Assembly: GCA_019750655.1 (NCBI GenBank)
Contig: JAIEOG010000046.1
Coordinates: forward strand, 1 to 13,288
DNA: 13,288 nt
From: a bacterium
GTDB taxonomy: Bacteria > Bdellovibrionota > FAC87 > UBA2466
Reading direction: 5' to 3'
Below are positions 1-5,338 of the stretch, one piece after another. A program made the translations under genes and the position numbers. Under the pieces are notes generated by a model. The model did no database searches and was not told the DNA's origin. It worked only from the letters and a program-made list of their open reading frames with translations. The stretch's first letter is position 1; each line of letters opens with the position of its first letter.

Positions 1-54
1 CAGACTGTAAATCTGACGGCTCTGCCTTCGAAGGTTCGAATCCTTCCCCCTCCA
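1..54 (+). tRNA. tRNA-Tyr (GUA), 5' end cut by window edge
   Basis: The 3' part of a class II tRNA. The anticodon loop CTGTAAA carries GTA at 7-9, flanked by the CAGA/TCTG stem. A long variable arm (about 14-28) follows, as expected for tyrosine tRNA. The T-arm has the GAAGG/CCTTC stem with loop TTCGAAT. The acceptor strand CCCCTCC (47-53) and discriminator A54 fit the GGAGGGG 5' end usual for tRNA-Tyr. CCA is not encoded (AAT follows). The acceptor 5' strand, D-arm and first base of the anticodon stem lie outside the window. Confidence 0.95.
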
Positions 55-78
55 AATTTTCGCCTGGCTGCGAAAATT
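55..78. repeat. Perfect hairpin just after tRNA-Tyr
   Basis: AATTTTCGC (55-63) pairs with GCGAAAATT (70-78) around the six-base loop CTGGCT: nine uninterrupted base pairs starting directly at the tRNA 3' end. No run of T follows on either strand, so it is not a textbook intrinsic terminator. It could act as a 3'-processing or weak termination signal for the tRNA transcript; that role is inference. Confidence 0.5.
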
Positions 79-171
79 CGAGATTAGAGATTTGAAATTC
101 GAGATTAGGTATGGTGGCTTCGCTCCTTTTTAAAGAGGCGAAAATTTAATCTAATTTCGAATCTCGAATTT
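74..171. repeat. Three copies of a 12-bp AT-rich repeat, two direct and one inverted
   Basis: AAATTCGAGATT occurs at 74-85 and 95-106, both followed by AG, and as its exact complement AATCTCGAATTT at 160-171. Copies two and three can form a 12-bp stem around about 53 bases. Within that loop, TTCGC (119-123) and GCGAA (138-142) form an imperfect inner hairpin. The spacer is much richer in AT than the flanking genes. It lies at the 3' end of the minus-strand YoaK-like gene and may be a dispersed intergenic repeat or a 3' end structure. Confidence 0.55.
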
Positions 172-177
172 CCACCC

Positions 178-975
178 TCAACCAGCCCGGCGTTGCTTAC
201 TTTCCATGCGAGCCCGGCGCGCACCTTCCAGTTTCCGCTGCCAAGCCCGCTGCTGAGCTTGGTACGTCATGGCCATGAACAGGATGCTAGACGTGCCTAC
301 CACCATCGCGAATGCCAGGTAGCCCAGGTGGCTGACCAGAATCGCCGAAACCGCCGACCCAAATGAGAAGCAGCAGAACGTCATCATACGCACGAAATTC
401 AGCCGCTTGAGCAGCGTGAAGTCCCGCGTGTGGTCGGGCATGTAAAAGAGCTTCACGAAAGCGATGCCGATGTCTGTGAGGATGCCGGTGAGGTGCGTGG
501 TCCGGATCTGCCCTCGGGTTAGGGACGTAAAACAGGCGTTCTGTAGGCCACAAACAAAGCACAGAATTCCCATCAGCAGGAAATCGCGGCTATAGAGCAA
601 TTGTTCGCCGAAAATTCCGAACCACCCCCACACCCCCGCCATCATTACGCCGGTGAAAACGAGAAAGATCCCGAACATGACGAGTAGGTAGTGCGGCTGC
701 CGCCCTTCCACGATCGGGCGATCGATTGCGAAAGCAGAGACCATCGCCCCGGTCAGGAAGGCTGCCGGGGCGCTCAACATTTCAACCGCCATCACGTAGT
801 CGGAATCCGAAAGAGAAATTCCGACCTGAGTACCGAAGCCCGTCATGTGGGAAACGAAACGCGCGCAGGCCAAAAAGCCTGCGGCGTTCACGAAACCCGC
901 TTGAAAAGCCAGTCCACCCCAAAACAGGTAGAACTCTTGTTTCAGGAACTCGTTTTTCCGGCGATTAGTAAACAT
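178..975 (-). CDS. YoaK-family (DUF1275) integral membrane protein
   Basis: 265-residue inner-membrane protein of the YoaK/DUF1275 family, whose molecular function is not established. It has about six hydrophobic spans, roughly at residues 16-37, 63-84, 96-122, 132-152, 194-214 and 215-238. Family-like features are the early GFVNAAGF span, HMTGFGTQ (roughly residues 43-50) and the GLQNA...RTTHLTGILTDIG stretch (roughly residues 143-169). The C-terminus is a short basic tail. The ATG at 975 lies 7 bases after the carbonic anhydrase stop, and the AGGGA ribosome-binding site overlaps that stop codon (TAGGGA), so the two genes form an operon with probable translational coupling. Pairing with a carbonic anhydrase could hint at transport linked to bicarbonate or CO2, but the sequence does not show this. 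Family assignment is firm, substrate unknown. Confidence 0.85.
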   Translation of the reverse strand: MFTNRRKNEFLKQEFYLFWGGLAFQAGFVNAAGFLACARFVSHMTGFGTQVGISLSDSDYVMAVEMLSAPAAFLTGAMVSAFAIDRPIVEGRQPHYLLVMFGIFLVFTGVMMAGVWGWFGIFGEQLLYSRDFLLMGILCFVCGLQNACFTSLTRGQIRTTHLTGILTDIGIAFVKLFYMPDHTRDFTLLKRLNFVRMMTFCCFSFGSAVSAILVSHLGYLAFAMVVGTSSILFMAMTYQAQQRAWQRKLEGARRARMESKQRRAG

Positions 976-982
976 AGATTCC

Positions 983-1585
983 CTATTCTATGGGTCTGAA
1001 GTTTTCGTCGACGGGATCGGCCACCAAGATCTCTCCCGTTCGGATGTCGTACAACCACCCATGGAGCCGTAAATCACCCGCTTGCACCGCATCGGCGACA
1101 AACGGGTAAGACAATAAGTTCCGCATCTGGAGCAAGACATTCTGCCGATAGGCCGTCTCCAGTCTTTCCTCTTGTTCTGTCTCATCGGTGACACCGGTTA
1201 AAATCTGCTCGGCGTTCTTCACCCAGTCGCTGAGTAGCGGAAACTCCGGTGACCTGGACTGCAGCAGGTACTTGATAGCGCCGCAGTCTGTATGGCCACA
1301 GACAATGATGTCCGGAATCTTGAGTCCCAAGACTGCGAACTCTAGACTTGCCGCTTCCCCTGAAGATCCCATCCCGTGGCAGGGCACTAAATTGCCCGCA
1401 TTGCGGATAATAAAGAGCTCTCCAGGGCCGGTTTGTGTCAGCGTACTCGGCACGATGCGAGAATCCGCGCACGTGAGAAAGAGCGCGTCCGGCCGCTGCC
1501 CTTTTGCTAGTTTTAGGTAAAGCCGTTCCTGCCTTTTATGGACGAGCGAGCTAAACGCACGCGCGCCACGCAAAATTTTTTGCAT
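983..1585 (-). CDS. Beta-class carbonic anhydrase
   Basis: 200-residue cytoplasmic zinc enzyme interconverting CO2 and bicarbonate. The beta-class zinc ligands are visible: Cys39 in CADSR (39-43), His98 and Cys101 in CGHTDCG. The Asp41/Arg43 catalytic dyad is present too. Other family blocks are FIIRNAGN (58-65), the SLEFAV helix (80-85) and the C-terminal LHGWLYDI strand. Length suits the bacterial beta-CA group (about 190-220). The ATG at 1585 has a strong GGAGG site at 1590-1594 with a 4-base spacer. The upstream leader can fold to hide that site (separate entry). It is first in a two-gene unit with the YoaK-like gene. I leave the symbol blank because can, cynT and other beta-CA names cannot be separated from sequence alone. 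Confidence 0.95.
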   Translation of the reverse strand: MQKILRGARAFSSLVHKRQERLYLKLAKGQRPDALFLTCADSRIVPSTLTQTGPGELFIIRNAGNLVPCHGMGSSGEAASLEFAVLGLKIPDIIVCGHTDCGAIKYLLQSRSPEFPLLSDWVKNAEQILTGVTDETEQEERLETAYRQNVLLQMRNLLSYPFVADAVQAGDLRLHGWLYDIRTGEILVADPVDENFRPIE

Positions 1586-1646
1586 ACCACCTCCGTTGCA
1601 GCGCGGGCGCTGCGGGTAATTAGAAAAAACAAACGGGGGCGGTGGT
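1586..1646 (-). promoter_or_regulatory. Carbonic anhydrase leader able to pair with its ribosome-binding site
   Basis: Read on the minus strand, ACCACCGCC (1646-1638) can pair with GGAGGTGGT (1594-1586), giving eight base pairs and one G-A mismatch. The second arm contains the Shine-Dalgarno GGAGG and runs up to the start codon. Between the arms lies a perfect six-pair hairpin, GCAGCG/CGCTGC (1613-1608 with 1603-1598) with loop CCCG, plus a T-rich stretch. Such a fold would limit translation until opened by heat, a ligand, a protein or an arriving ribosome. The pairing is visible in the sequence; the regulatory role is inference. No ligand-binding riboswitch class is recognised. Confidence 0.35.
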
Positions 1647-1648
1647 TT

Positions 1649-1975
1649 TTAAACGCGTAACGGAAGATTTCCAGGGACTATGGCAAGGCTGGCTTGCCGA
1701 GAAACAGGGGGAAAGAAAGCGGTTGGGCGTGTGTCGAATCGGATAAGGGGGCTGAGGTAAACGACACGCAGGGCTTGAGAGCTACCGCGGGCGCGGCGCG
1801 CAGACGCGGTGAGCGAACTTTCGCTCTCGCACTCGTTGGTTTCGTGGGTTTCCGACTTTTCAGCAGTAGGGAGCTTGCCGCCCAGGCAGTCCGTCGACAA
1901 AACGCGGGTGCCGGGCATAGCGAGTAGCCATGCGAAGAGAAACAACAGCACCGATTGTATCGATTTGTGTTTCAT
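1649..1975 (-). CDS. Small exported protein of unknown function
   Basis: 108-residue reading frame that I do not recognise. It begins with a good signal peptide: basic MKHK, a hydrophobic core at about residues 7-20 and a likely cleavage point around residues 20-27. The mature part is Ser/Thr/Arg-rich, with a Glu-rich patch (about 38-53) and a Pro/Phe-containing C-terminus. It has two cysteines and no clear fold. The ATG at 1975 lacks a convincing ribosome-binding site, but a good promoter (1987-2014) places the transcript start about 5 bases upstream, consistent with a near-leaderless message. The stop lies 63 bases before the carbonic anhydrase start. No family supports it, so it could still be a spurious frame. 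Confidence 0.5.
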   Translation of the reverse strand: MKHKSIQSVLLFLFAWLLAMPGTRVLSTDCLGGKLPTAEKSETHETNECESESSLTASARRARGSSQALRVVYLSPLIRFDTRPTAFFPPVSRQASLAIVPGNLPLRV

Positions 1976-1986
1976 GCCGAGTCTCT

Positions 1987-2014
1987 ATTCTACGCAAAGA
2001 TGGCATTCTATCAA
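1987..2014 (-). promoter_or_regulatory. Predicted sigma-70-type promoter
   Basis: On the minus strand, TTGATA (2014-2009, 5 of 6 to consensus) and TAGAAT (1992-1987, 5 of 6) are separated by 16 bases. The predicted start near 1980 would give a leader of about 5 bases before the ATG at 1975. The same transcript could continue into the carbonic anhydrase and YoaK-like genes, since I see no terminator at 1586-1648. Confidence 0.5.
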
Positions 2015-2061
2015 TCAAATCCTGGCATTCATGCAATCCATCGGATATGCATAGCTTTTCT

Positions 2062-2134
2062 GCCGGCATAGCTCAGTTGGTAGAGCAGCTGATTTGTAAT
2101 CAGCAGGTCACCGGTTCGAGTCCGGTTGCCGGCT
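2062..2134 (+). tRNA. tRNA-Thr (UGU)
   Basis: Complete 73-base cloverleaf. The acceptor GCCGGCA (2062-2068) pairs with TGCCGGC (2127-2133), with discriminator T2134. The D-arm is GCTC/GAGC. The anticodon arm GCTGA/TCAGC encloses TTTGTAA with anticodon TGT at 2095-2097. The T-arm is ACCGG/CCGGT with loop TTCGAGT. CCA is not encoded. Its last base is also the first base of the complementary rlmB stop codon, so the two genes meet 3' end to 3' end with no spacer. Confidence 0.97.
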
Positions 2135-2862
2135 CACTCTTTCCCAGAACGTTTCAGGATTTCATAGATTAGGACCGCGCCCGCAGCGCTGACGTTGAGC
2201 GACTGCACCAACCCGCGCAACGGGATTTGGACTTTCCAGTCGCAGAGTTTCTCGGTGAGTTCGGACATGCCTTCGCCTTCGGCGCCGAGGACCAGAACAA
2301 CTTTTTCAAAGTCCGGCATTTTCTCAAGCGGGGTAGAGTCTTCCGCCAGCGTCGACCCCACGATCCAAAACCCGGCTTCCTTGCACTGTCTCAAAGCTTC
2401 ATTCAACCCGCTCGGTGTGCAGATGGGCAAAGTGCCCGCCGCTCCTGCGGACGCCGCAAAGACAGTTCCGGTAACCGTCGCGCTACGGTGCTTTGGCAAG
2501 AGTAGAGCATCCGCTCCCAAAGCCTCAGCAGAGCGGCAAAGCGCGCCGAGATTTTGCGGGTCTTGAATATGATCCAGCGCCACAAGAAGCGCGCGCTTTT
2601 TGCTCTCTACCGAAGATAAAAGGCTCTTGAGTTCCACCGGGGGAGGGGCAATGAGCAGTGCCACCGCGCTCTCGCCGCTATCCAATCCCGGATCGCGAGT
2701 AGGGCGTACGCCTTGTTCTTTGGCCAGCGTTTCAATCCGATCGACGCGTGCACTAGGCCGCGCTGCCACCCGCAAAGAACGGATCAATTCCGGTCGGTGT
2801 TGCAGGAGGTGTTCAATCGCGCTGAGAGAAGTCGTTTCTAAAGGGCCGTGTTCTTTTTTCAC
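2134..2862 (-). CDS. rlmB: TrmH/SpoU-family RNA 2'-O-methyltransferase, RlmB-like
   Basis: 242-residue S-adenosylmethionine-dependent RNA ribose methyltransferase of the SPOUT superfamily; RlmB methylates 23S rRNA G2251. All three SpoU motifs are present: motif 1 DHIQDPQNLGALCRS (97-111, with Asn104 and Arg110), motif 2 GAEGEGM (193-199) and motif 3 SLNVS (221-225), which form the trefoil-knot cofactor site. The N-terminal 75 residues correspond to the RNA-binding domain but are divergent. I chose the GTG at 2862, 4 bases after the pyrF stop. A longer TTG start at 2934 would overlap pyrF by 68 bases and add residues that look like shifted pyrF coding. The family is certain; the exact target (RlmB or another TrmH paralogue) is less so. 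Confidence 0.88.
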   Translation of the reverse strand: MKKEHGPLETTSLSAIEHLLQHRPELIRSLRVAARPSARVDRIETLAKEQGVRPTRDPGLDSGESAVALLIAPPPVELKSLLSSVESKKRALLVALDHIQDPQNLGALCRSAEALGADALLLPKHRSATVTGTVFAASAGAAGTLPICTPSGLNEALRQCKEAGFWIVGSTLAEDSTPLEKMPDFEKVVLVLGAEGEGMSELTEKLCDWKVQIPLRGLVQSLNVSAAGAVLIYEILKRSGKE

Positions 2863-2866
2863 GGTT

Positions 2867-3559
2867 TCACGAAGCGAAAAGCTCGTCCAACACCCGGTGG
2901 GGTTCGGGCGATTGAGTGAGTGGGCGCCCCACAATCAGTAGGTCCGCGCCGCGATCGATGGCTTCTACCGGCGATGAGGTGCGGCGCTGGTCATCTTGGA
3001 AAACTTCTTTGCCCGGTAAGCGAATTCCGGGAGTGACGAGTAGAAATCCAGGCACCGTTTTGGGCCGGAGCATTTCCAGTTCCTGAGGAGAGCAAAGCAC
3101 TCCTGCTAAACGCGATTCCATTCCGAGGGCAGCGAGTCTCTGCACCATTCCGGATTCCGTTTCGGTCCAACCCCAGTTGTAAGAATCCGGGGCGCCTTGG
3201 CTCGTGAGCAATGTCACGCCCAAGAGGCGCAGCGTCGATCCACGGCAGGCGCTGCCGGCGGCTTCCAGCATCGTCCGACCGCCTAAGCAATGCACCGTCG
3301 CAAACTCAACGCCTAAGCCAGCGAAGCGTTCGATCGAACGCGCGACGACTTGTGGCGTGTCGTAGAGTTTCAAATCCAAGAAAACGCGTTTGCGGTGCGC
3401 TTGGAGAAAGCGAATGGCGTCGAGGCCCGCGTGAGTAAAAAGCTGCGGCCCGATTTTGTAGCGATCGATCCGGTCTCCGAGCTGTTCGACGATTTTGTAA
3501 GCGGATTGCGGATCGTCGTAATCCAGCGCGACGACTACTTTTTCTAAGGCCTTCGACAC
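2867..3559 (-). CDS. pyrF: Orotidine 5'-phosphate decarboxylase
   Basis: Decarboxylates OMP to UMP, the last step of de novo pyrimidine synthesis; a cytoplasmic TIM barrel. With the GTG start at 3559 it is 230 residues, near the usual 230-245. Visible active-site elements are VALD (Asp13), Lys35 in YKIG, the signature DLKLYDTP with Asp62-x-Lys64-x-x-Asp67, and the C-terminal phosphate-binding VGRPLTQS. A TTG at 3595 would add 12 residues. Neither start has a clear ribosome-binding site. I prefer GTG because the first beta-strand then begins at residue 8, as in homologues. The stop lies 4 bases before the rlmB GTG, so the two are probably co-transcribed. The remaining pyr genes are not in the window. 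Confidence 0.93.
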   Translation of the reverse strand: MSKALEKVVVALDYDDPQSAYKIVEQLGDRIDRYKIGPQLFTHAGLDAIRFLQAHRKRVFLDLKLYDTPQVVARSIERFAGLGVEFATVHCLGGRTMLEAAGSACRGSTLRLLGVTLLTSQGAPDSYNWGWTETESGMVQRLAALGMESRLAGVLCSPQELEMLRPKTVPGFLLVTPGIRLPGKEVFQDDQRRTSSPVEAIDRGADLLIVGRPLTQSPEPHRVLDELFAS

Positions 3560-3792
3560 GGCTTGAGTCTTAGCTGGTCGCGGGCAAATCTTCAAGCGAT
3601 TCGGTGAGTTGCCCCGCGGATTCCAAGTGTTTAAGGGCTGAGCAGGCTAAGCCCGTGCAATCCCAGCCATTTCCCGCGCCTGTGCGAAACCGTCTAAAAC
3701 TTCGCCAAGTGTGGAAGATCCGGACGACTGTTTACAGGCTGGAGGCTGCGGCACGTGGGTTGCAATCTATAAGGGCATTTCGGGGAGTATTT
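3560..3792. other. Intergenic region between divergent pyrF and the envelope cluster
   Basis: About 230 bases without a supported gene. Seen here: CGGAT (3617-3621) can pair with ATCCG (3718-3722), extended by TCC/GGA across a two-base bulge. Inside that closing stem are a hairpin GGGCT/AGCCC (3635-3639 with 3650-3654) and two direct copies of CCAAGTGT (3623-3630, 3705-3712). A TATAAG at 3768-3773 could be a -10 element for the downstream gene, but no matching -35 is seen. The minus strand has a 54-codon open frame (3570-3731) with no usable early start codon. It could be promoter space, a structured leader or a small RNA; nothing decides between these. Confidence 0.4.
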
Positions 3793-4311
3793 ATGCGTTT
3801 TCTTCTAGCATTATTCATAGCGACCCCGCTATTTGCGACCGATCGCCCGGACACGGGTGCCGTGACCCAATGGATCGTGCAGCAGGGGCAGGTGGGGTTT
3901 TCCCAGGCCGGTGCGGCCATGCTTCCCCAGAGCGTTTTGCAGGCGATGATGAACGGCCAGATCGCCCCTATCCAGCAATATTCGCTGGTGAACAATCTTT
4001 TCAACCAATGCATTACGGATCTGGATAAGTACAAACCCGGTAAATCGGATTCGTACTCTGTCGCTAAATCGAAGTTCCAGTACGCCATGTGCCGCGTGCA
4101 GTCCTGCCAAACGCAGGGCATGTTGATCTTGGCTTTGCCCATGCTGAGCGATAACCCCGCCGCGGGTGGTTCGGCTTCGTCGGCGGGCCAATCGGCGAAC
4201 GATGCGCTCGTAACCGGCCTCGCTCAAGGCTTCCAAAACACGGATTCTTGCTCGGGAGACAGCAATCCCGGCATCGATTCGATGCTCATCCAGCTAATTC
4301 TCAATAATTAA
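3793..4311 (+). CDS. Secreted four-cysteine protein of unknown function
   Basis: 172 residues, not recognised. The N-terminus is a compact signal peptide (MRFLLALFIATPLFA, cleavage probably after Ala15). The mature protein is rich in Gln, Asn and Ser and has four cysteines (73, 100, 105, 153), an even number suited to two disulfides after export. Two hydrophobic but amphipathic helical stretches (about 45-70 and 108-118) flank a charged middle, followed by a Gly/Ser/Ala linker (about 124-137). The ATG at 3793 is chosen for the signal peptide and the GGGGAG site at 3782-3787 with 5-base spacing; the frame stays open upstream to 3604. It is separated from the next gene by 44 bases containing a predicted promoter, so it may be its own unit. 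Confidence 0.75.
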   Translation: MRFLLALFIATPLFATDRPDTGAVTQWIVQQGQVGFSQAGAAMLPQSVLQAMMNGQIAPIQQYSLVNNLFNQCITDLDKYKPGKSDSYSVAKSKFQYAMCRVQSCQTQGMLILALPMLSDNPAAGGSASSAGQSANDALVTGLAQGFQNTDSCSGDSNPGIDSMLIQLILNN

Positions 4312-4320
4312 TCCAATTCG

Positions 4321-4349
4321 TTGAGCTTTGTACTTAGCCAGCTCATAAT
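4321..4349 (+). promoter_or_regulatory. Predicted sigma-70-type promoter giving a leaderless transcript
   Basis: TTGAGC (4321-4326, 4 of 6) and CATAAT (4344-4349, 5 of 6) are separated by exactly 17 bases. The transcript would start 6-8 bases after the -10, that is at or next to the A of the ATG at 4356. The ATG has no Shine-Dalgarno sequence, which agrees with leaderless translation. It would drive the genes at 4356-7146. Confidence 0.5.
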
Positions 4350-4355
4350 GCGGGC

Positions 4356-4913
4356 ATGAAACGCCCCGATGCGCTGCTGAGTTTTAGCTTGCCCGGCCTT
4401 GGCCAATTGGCCCAGAAACGGCCCGCGGCGGCTCTGGCTTTTTTCTTCGCGTTTGCGATTTTGCTCTCTATCGCCCGCCAGTTCTGGATGGTGCCTTTGC
4501 TCTGTGTGGCAGCGGGCCTTGAGACACTGCGTTTCCCGCTTGCCCAATTTCCCGACAAAAACCTCCGGCGCGCTTACGGCTTTGTAGCGGGGCTTGGGTT
4601 CTTAAGCTGGATGAGTCTTTCTGCTTCTTACTTCCTGCCATTGCGTACGCAGTCTTCGCTCGCTCAAGACGTTGAGCGGCTGCGCGAGGATTACTTCAAT
4701 TGCCGGCGCATTGGCGCGCAGAGCGATGCGGCGGCCCTTTACTGTTTGAAGAGCGGGCCTTCGGCGGGCCTCGTGGATCCTTGGGGCCACTCCTATGAGT
4801 TGTCGCTGAGCGATGGGTTTTTTCTCATTCGGAGTTTGGGGCCCGATGGTCAAAGCGGTACGGCAGACGATTCCTTGTACCGCACTTTCCTAAAATCCTC
4901 GGAGACGCCCTGA
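4356..4913 (+). CDS. Membrane protein with C-terminal GspG-like pseudopilin domain
   Basis: 185 residues with an unusual architecture. The N-terminus carries SLPGLGQL (11-18), a motif common in small multi-span proteins of the TM2/DUF5683 kind, followed by hydrophobic spans at about 25-40, 43-58 and 73-96. After an amphipathic region (100-130) with Cys116 and Cys130 comes DPWGHSYEL (141-149) and SLGPDGQSGTADD (160-172). These match the C-terminal calcium-binding segment of type II secretion major pseudopilins (GspG: DPWG..Y, then SLG.DG..G...D). There is no class III prepilin signal, so it should not be processed as a pilin; the domain would instead sit on a membrane anchor, probably facing the periplasm. 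The stop and the next start interlock as TGATG. Motif similarity is seen; function is unknown. Confidence 0.8.
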   Translation: MKRPDALLSFSLPGLGQLAQKRPAAALAFFFAFAILLSIARQFWMVPLLCVAAGLETLRFPLAQFPDKNLRRAYGFVAGLGFLSWMSLSASYFLPLRTQSSLAQDVERLREDYFNCRRIGAQSDAAALYCLKSGPSAGLVDPWGHSYELSLSDGFFLIRSLGPDGQSGTADDSLYRTFLKSSETP

Positions 4914-5338
4914 TGTCGGCCCAGATTTGGTTGGCATTCGCCAGCAGCCTTTGGGCGGCCGATTGGCTGGAATTGAAGAAGGTCGATTTTTCGATCCTAC
5001 TGGCGCAACCTAGCACGCCTCAAGAATCTAAATCCGAGCGGTGTTTCTTTCGCCCGGAAGTAGCCGAAGCGCTATCGCGTGTGCAGCAACGTATGCGGAT
5101 GGTGCAGGCGGGGGTGCGTGTAAAACGCTGCTATGAACCTGGTGTGGTGCTCTTTGGGACCGGGGCTGCCGTGGCACTCGAACCGGCTCAAAAGGAAACC
5201 CCTGGTGCGCCGGAGAGCCTTCGCCAGGCCCTGCTTGCGGAAAAGTTTAGAGTAGAGAATGCCAAAAAGGGCTACTATGTCTACGAACCAGCGCGGAGAG
5301 CGAAGCTTGAAAAAACGCCAGTGGCAGACCTACCCTAA
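4913..5338 (+). CDS. Exported protein, weakly resembling the N-terminal half of VanX-like peptidases
   Basis: 141 residues. The ATG at 4913 shares a base with the upstream stop (TGATG), a classic translational coupling. A short hydrophobic N-terminus (about 4-16, ending SLWAA) looks like a signal peptide. The stretch CFFRPEVAEALSRVQ (44-58) followed by GVRVKRCYEP (67-76) resembles the first part of D-Ala-D-Ala dipeptidases (M15D), which read roughly CYLRPEVAEAL.RVQ then GL.L.VYDCYRP. The protein then diverges, and it contains no histidine at all, so it cannot hold the zinc site of that family. Cys44 and Cys73 could form a disulfide. Either a non-catalytic derivative or chance similarity; its role is unknown. 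Confidence 0.7.
   Translation: MSAQIWLAFASSLWAADWLELKKVDFSILLAQPSTPQESKSERCFFRPEVAEALSRVQQRMRMVQAGVRVKRCYEPGVVLFGTGAAVALEPAQKETPGAPESLRQALLAEKFRVENAKKGYYVYEPARRAKLEKTPVADLP

Noticed and set aside
118..142. Intrinsic terminator for the YoaK-like gene or tRNA-Tyr
   Set aside because: The stem has a mismatch and a wobble and no T-run after it on either strand.
1631..1648. Terminator between the orphan exported gene and carbonic anhydrase (T-rich stretch on the minus strand)
   Set aside because: Only a four-pair AAAC/GTTT stem precedes the T-run; it is not GC-rich enough to terminate convincingly.
1..2134. Integrated element with tRNA attachment repeats
   Set aside because: No integrase gene and no duplicated tRNA 3' end were found in the window.
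2863..2934. Longer rlmB start at TTG 2934
   Set aside because: It overlaps the pyrF end by 68 bases and adds residues with no resemblance to the TrmH family; the GTG at 2862 fits the operon spacing.
3570..3731. 54-codon open frame on the minus strand upstream of pyrF, with protein-like sequence ending ESLEDLPATS
   Set aside because: It has no ATG, GTG or TTG until 18 codons before the stop, and an open stretch of this length is not rare by chance at this GC content.
3560..3792. Possible 6S RNA, tmRNA or signal recognition particle RNA
   Set aside because: The characteristic conserved sequences of tmRNA and SRP RNA are absent, and the weak stem does not match the 6S bubble layout well enough to call.
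3604..3792. N-terminal extension of the secreted protein gene
   Set aside because: The frame is open, but the signal peptide and the GGGGAG site both place the start at 3793.
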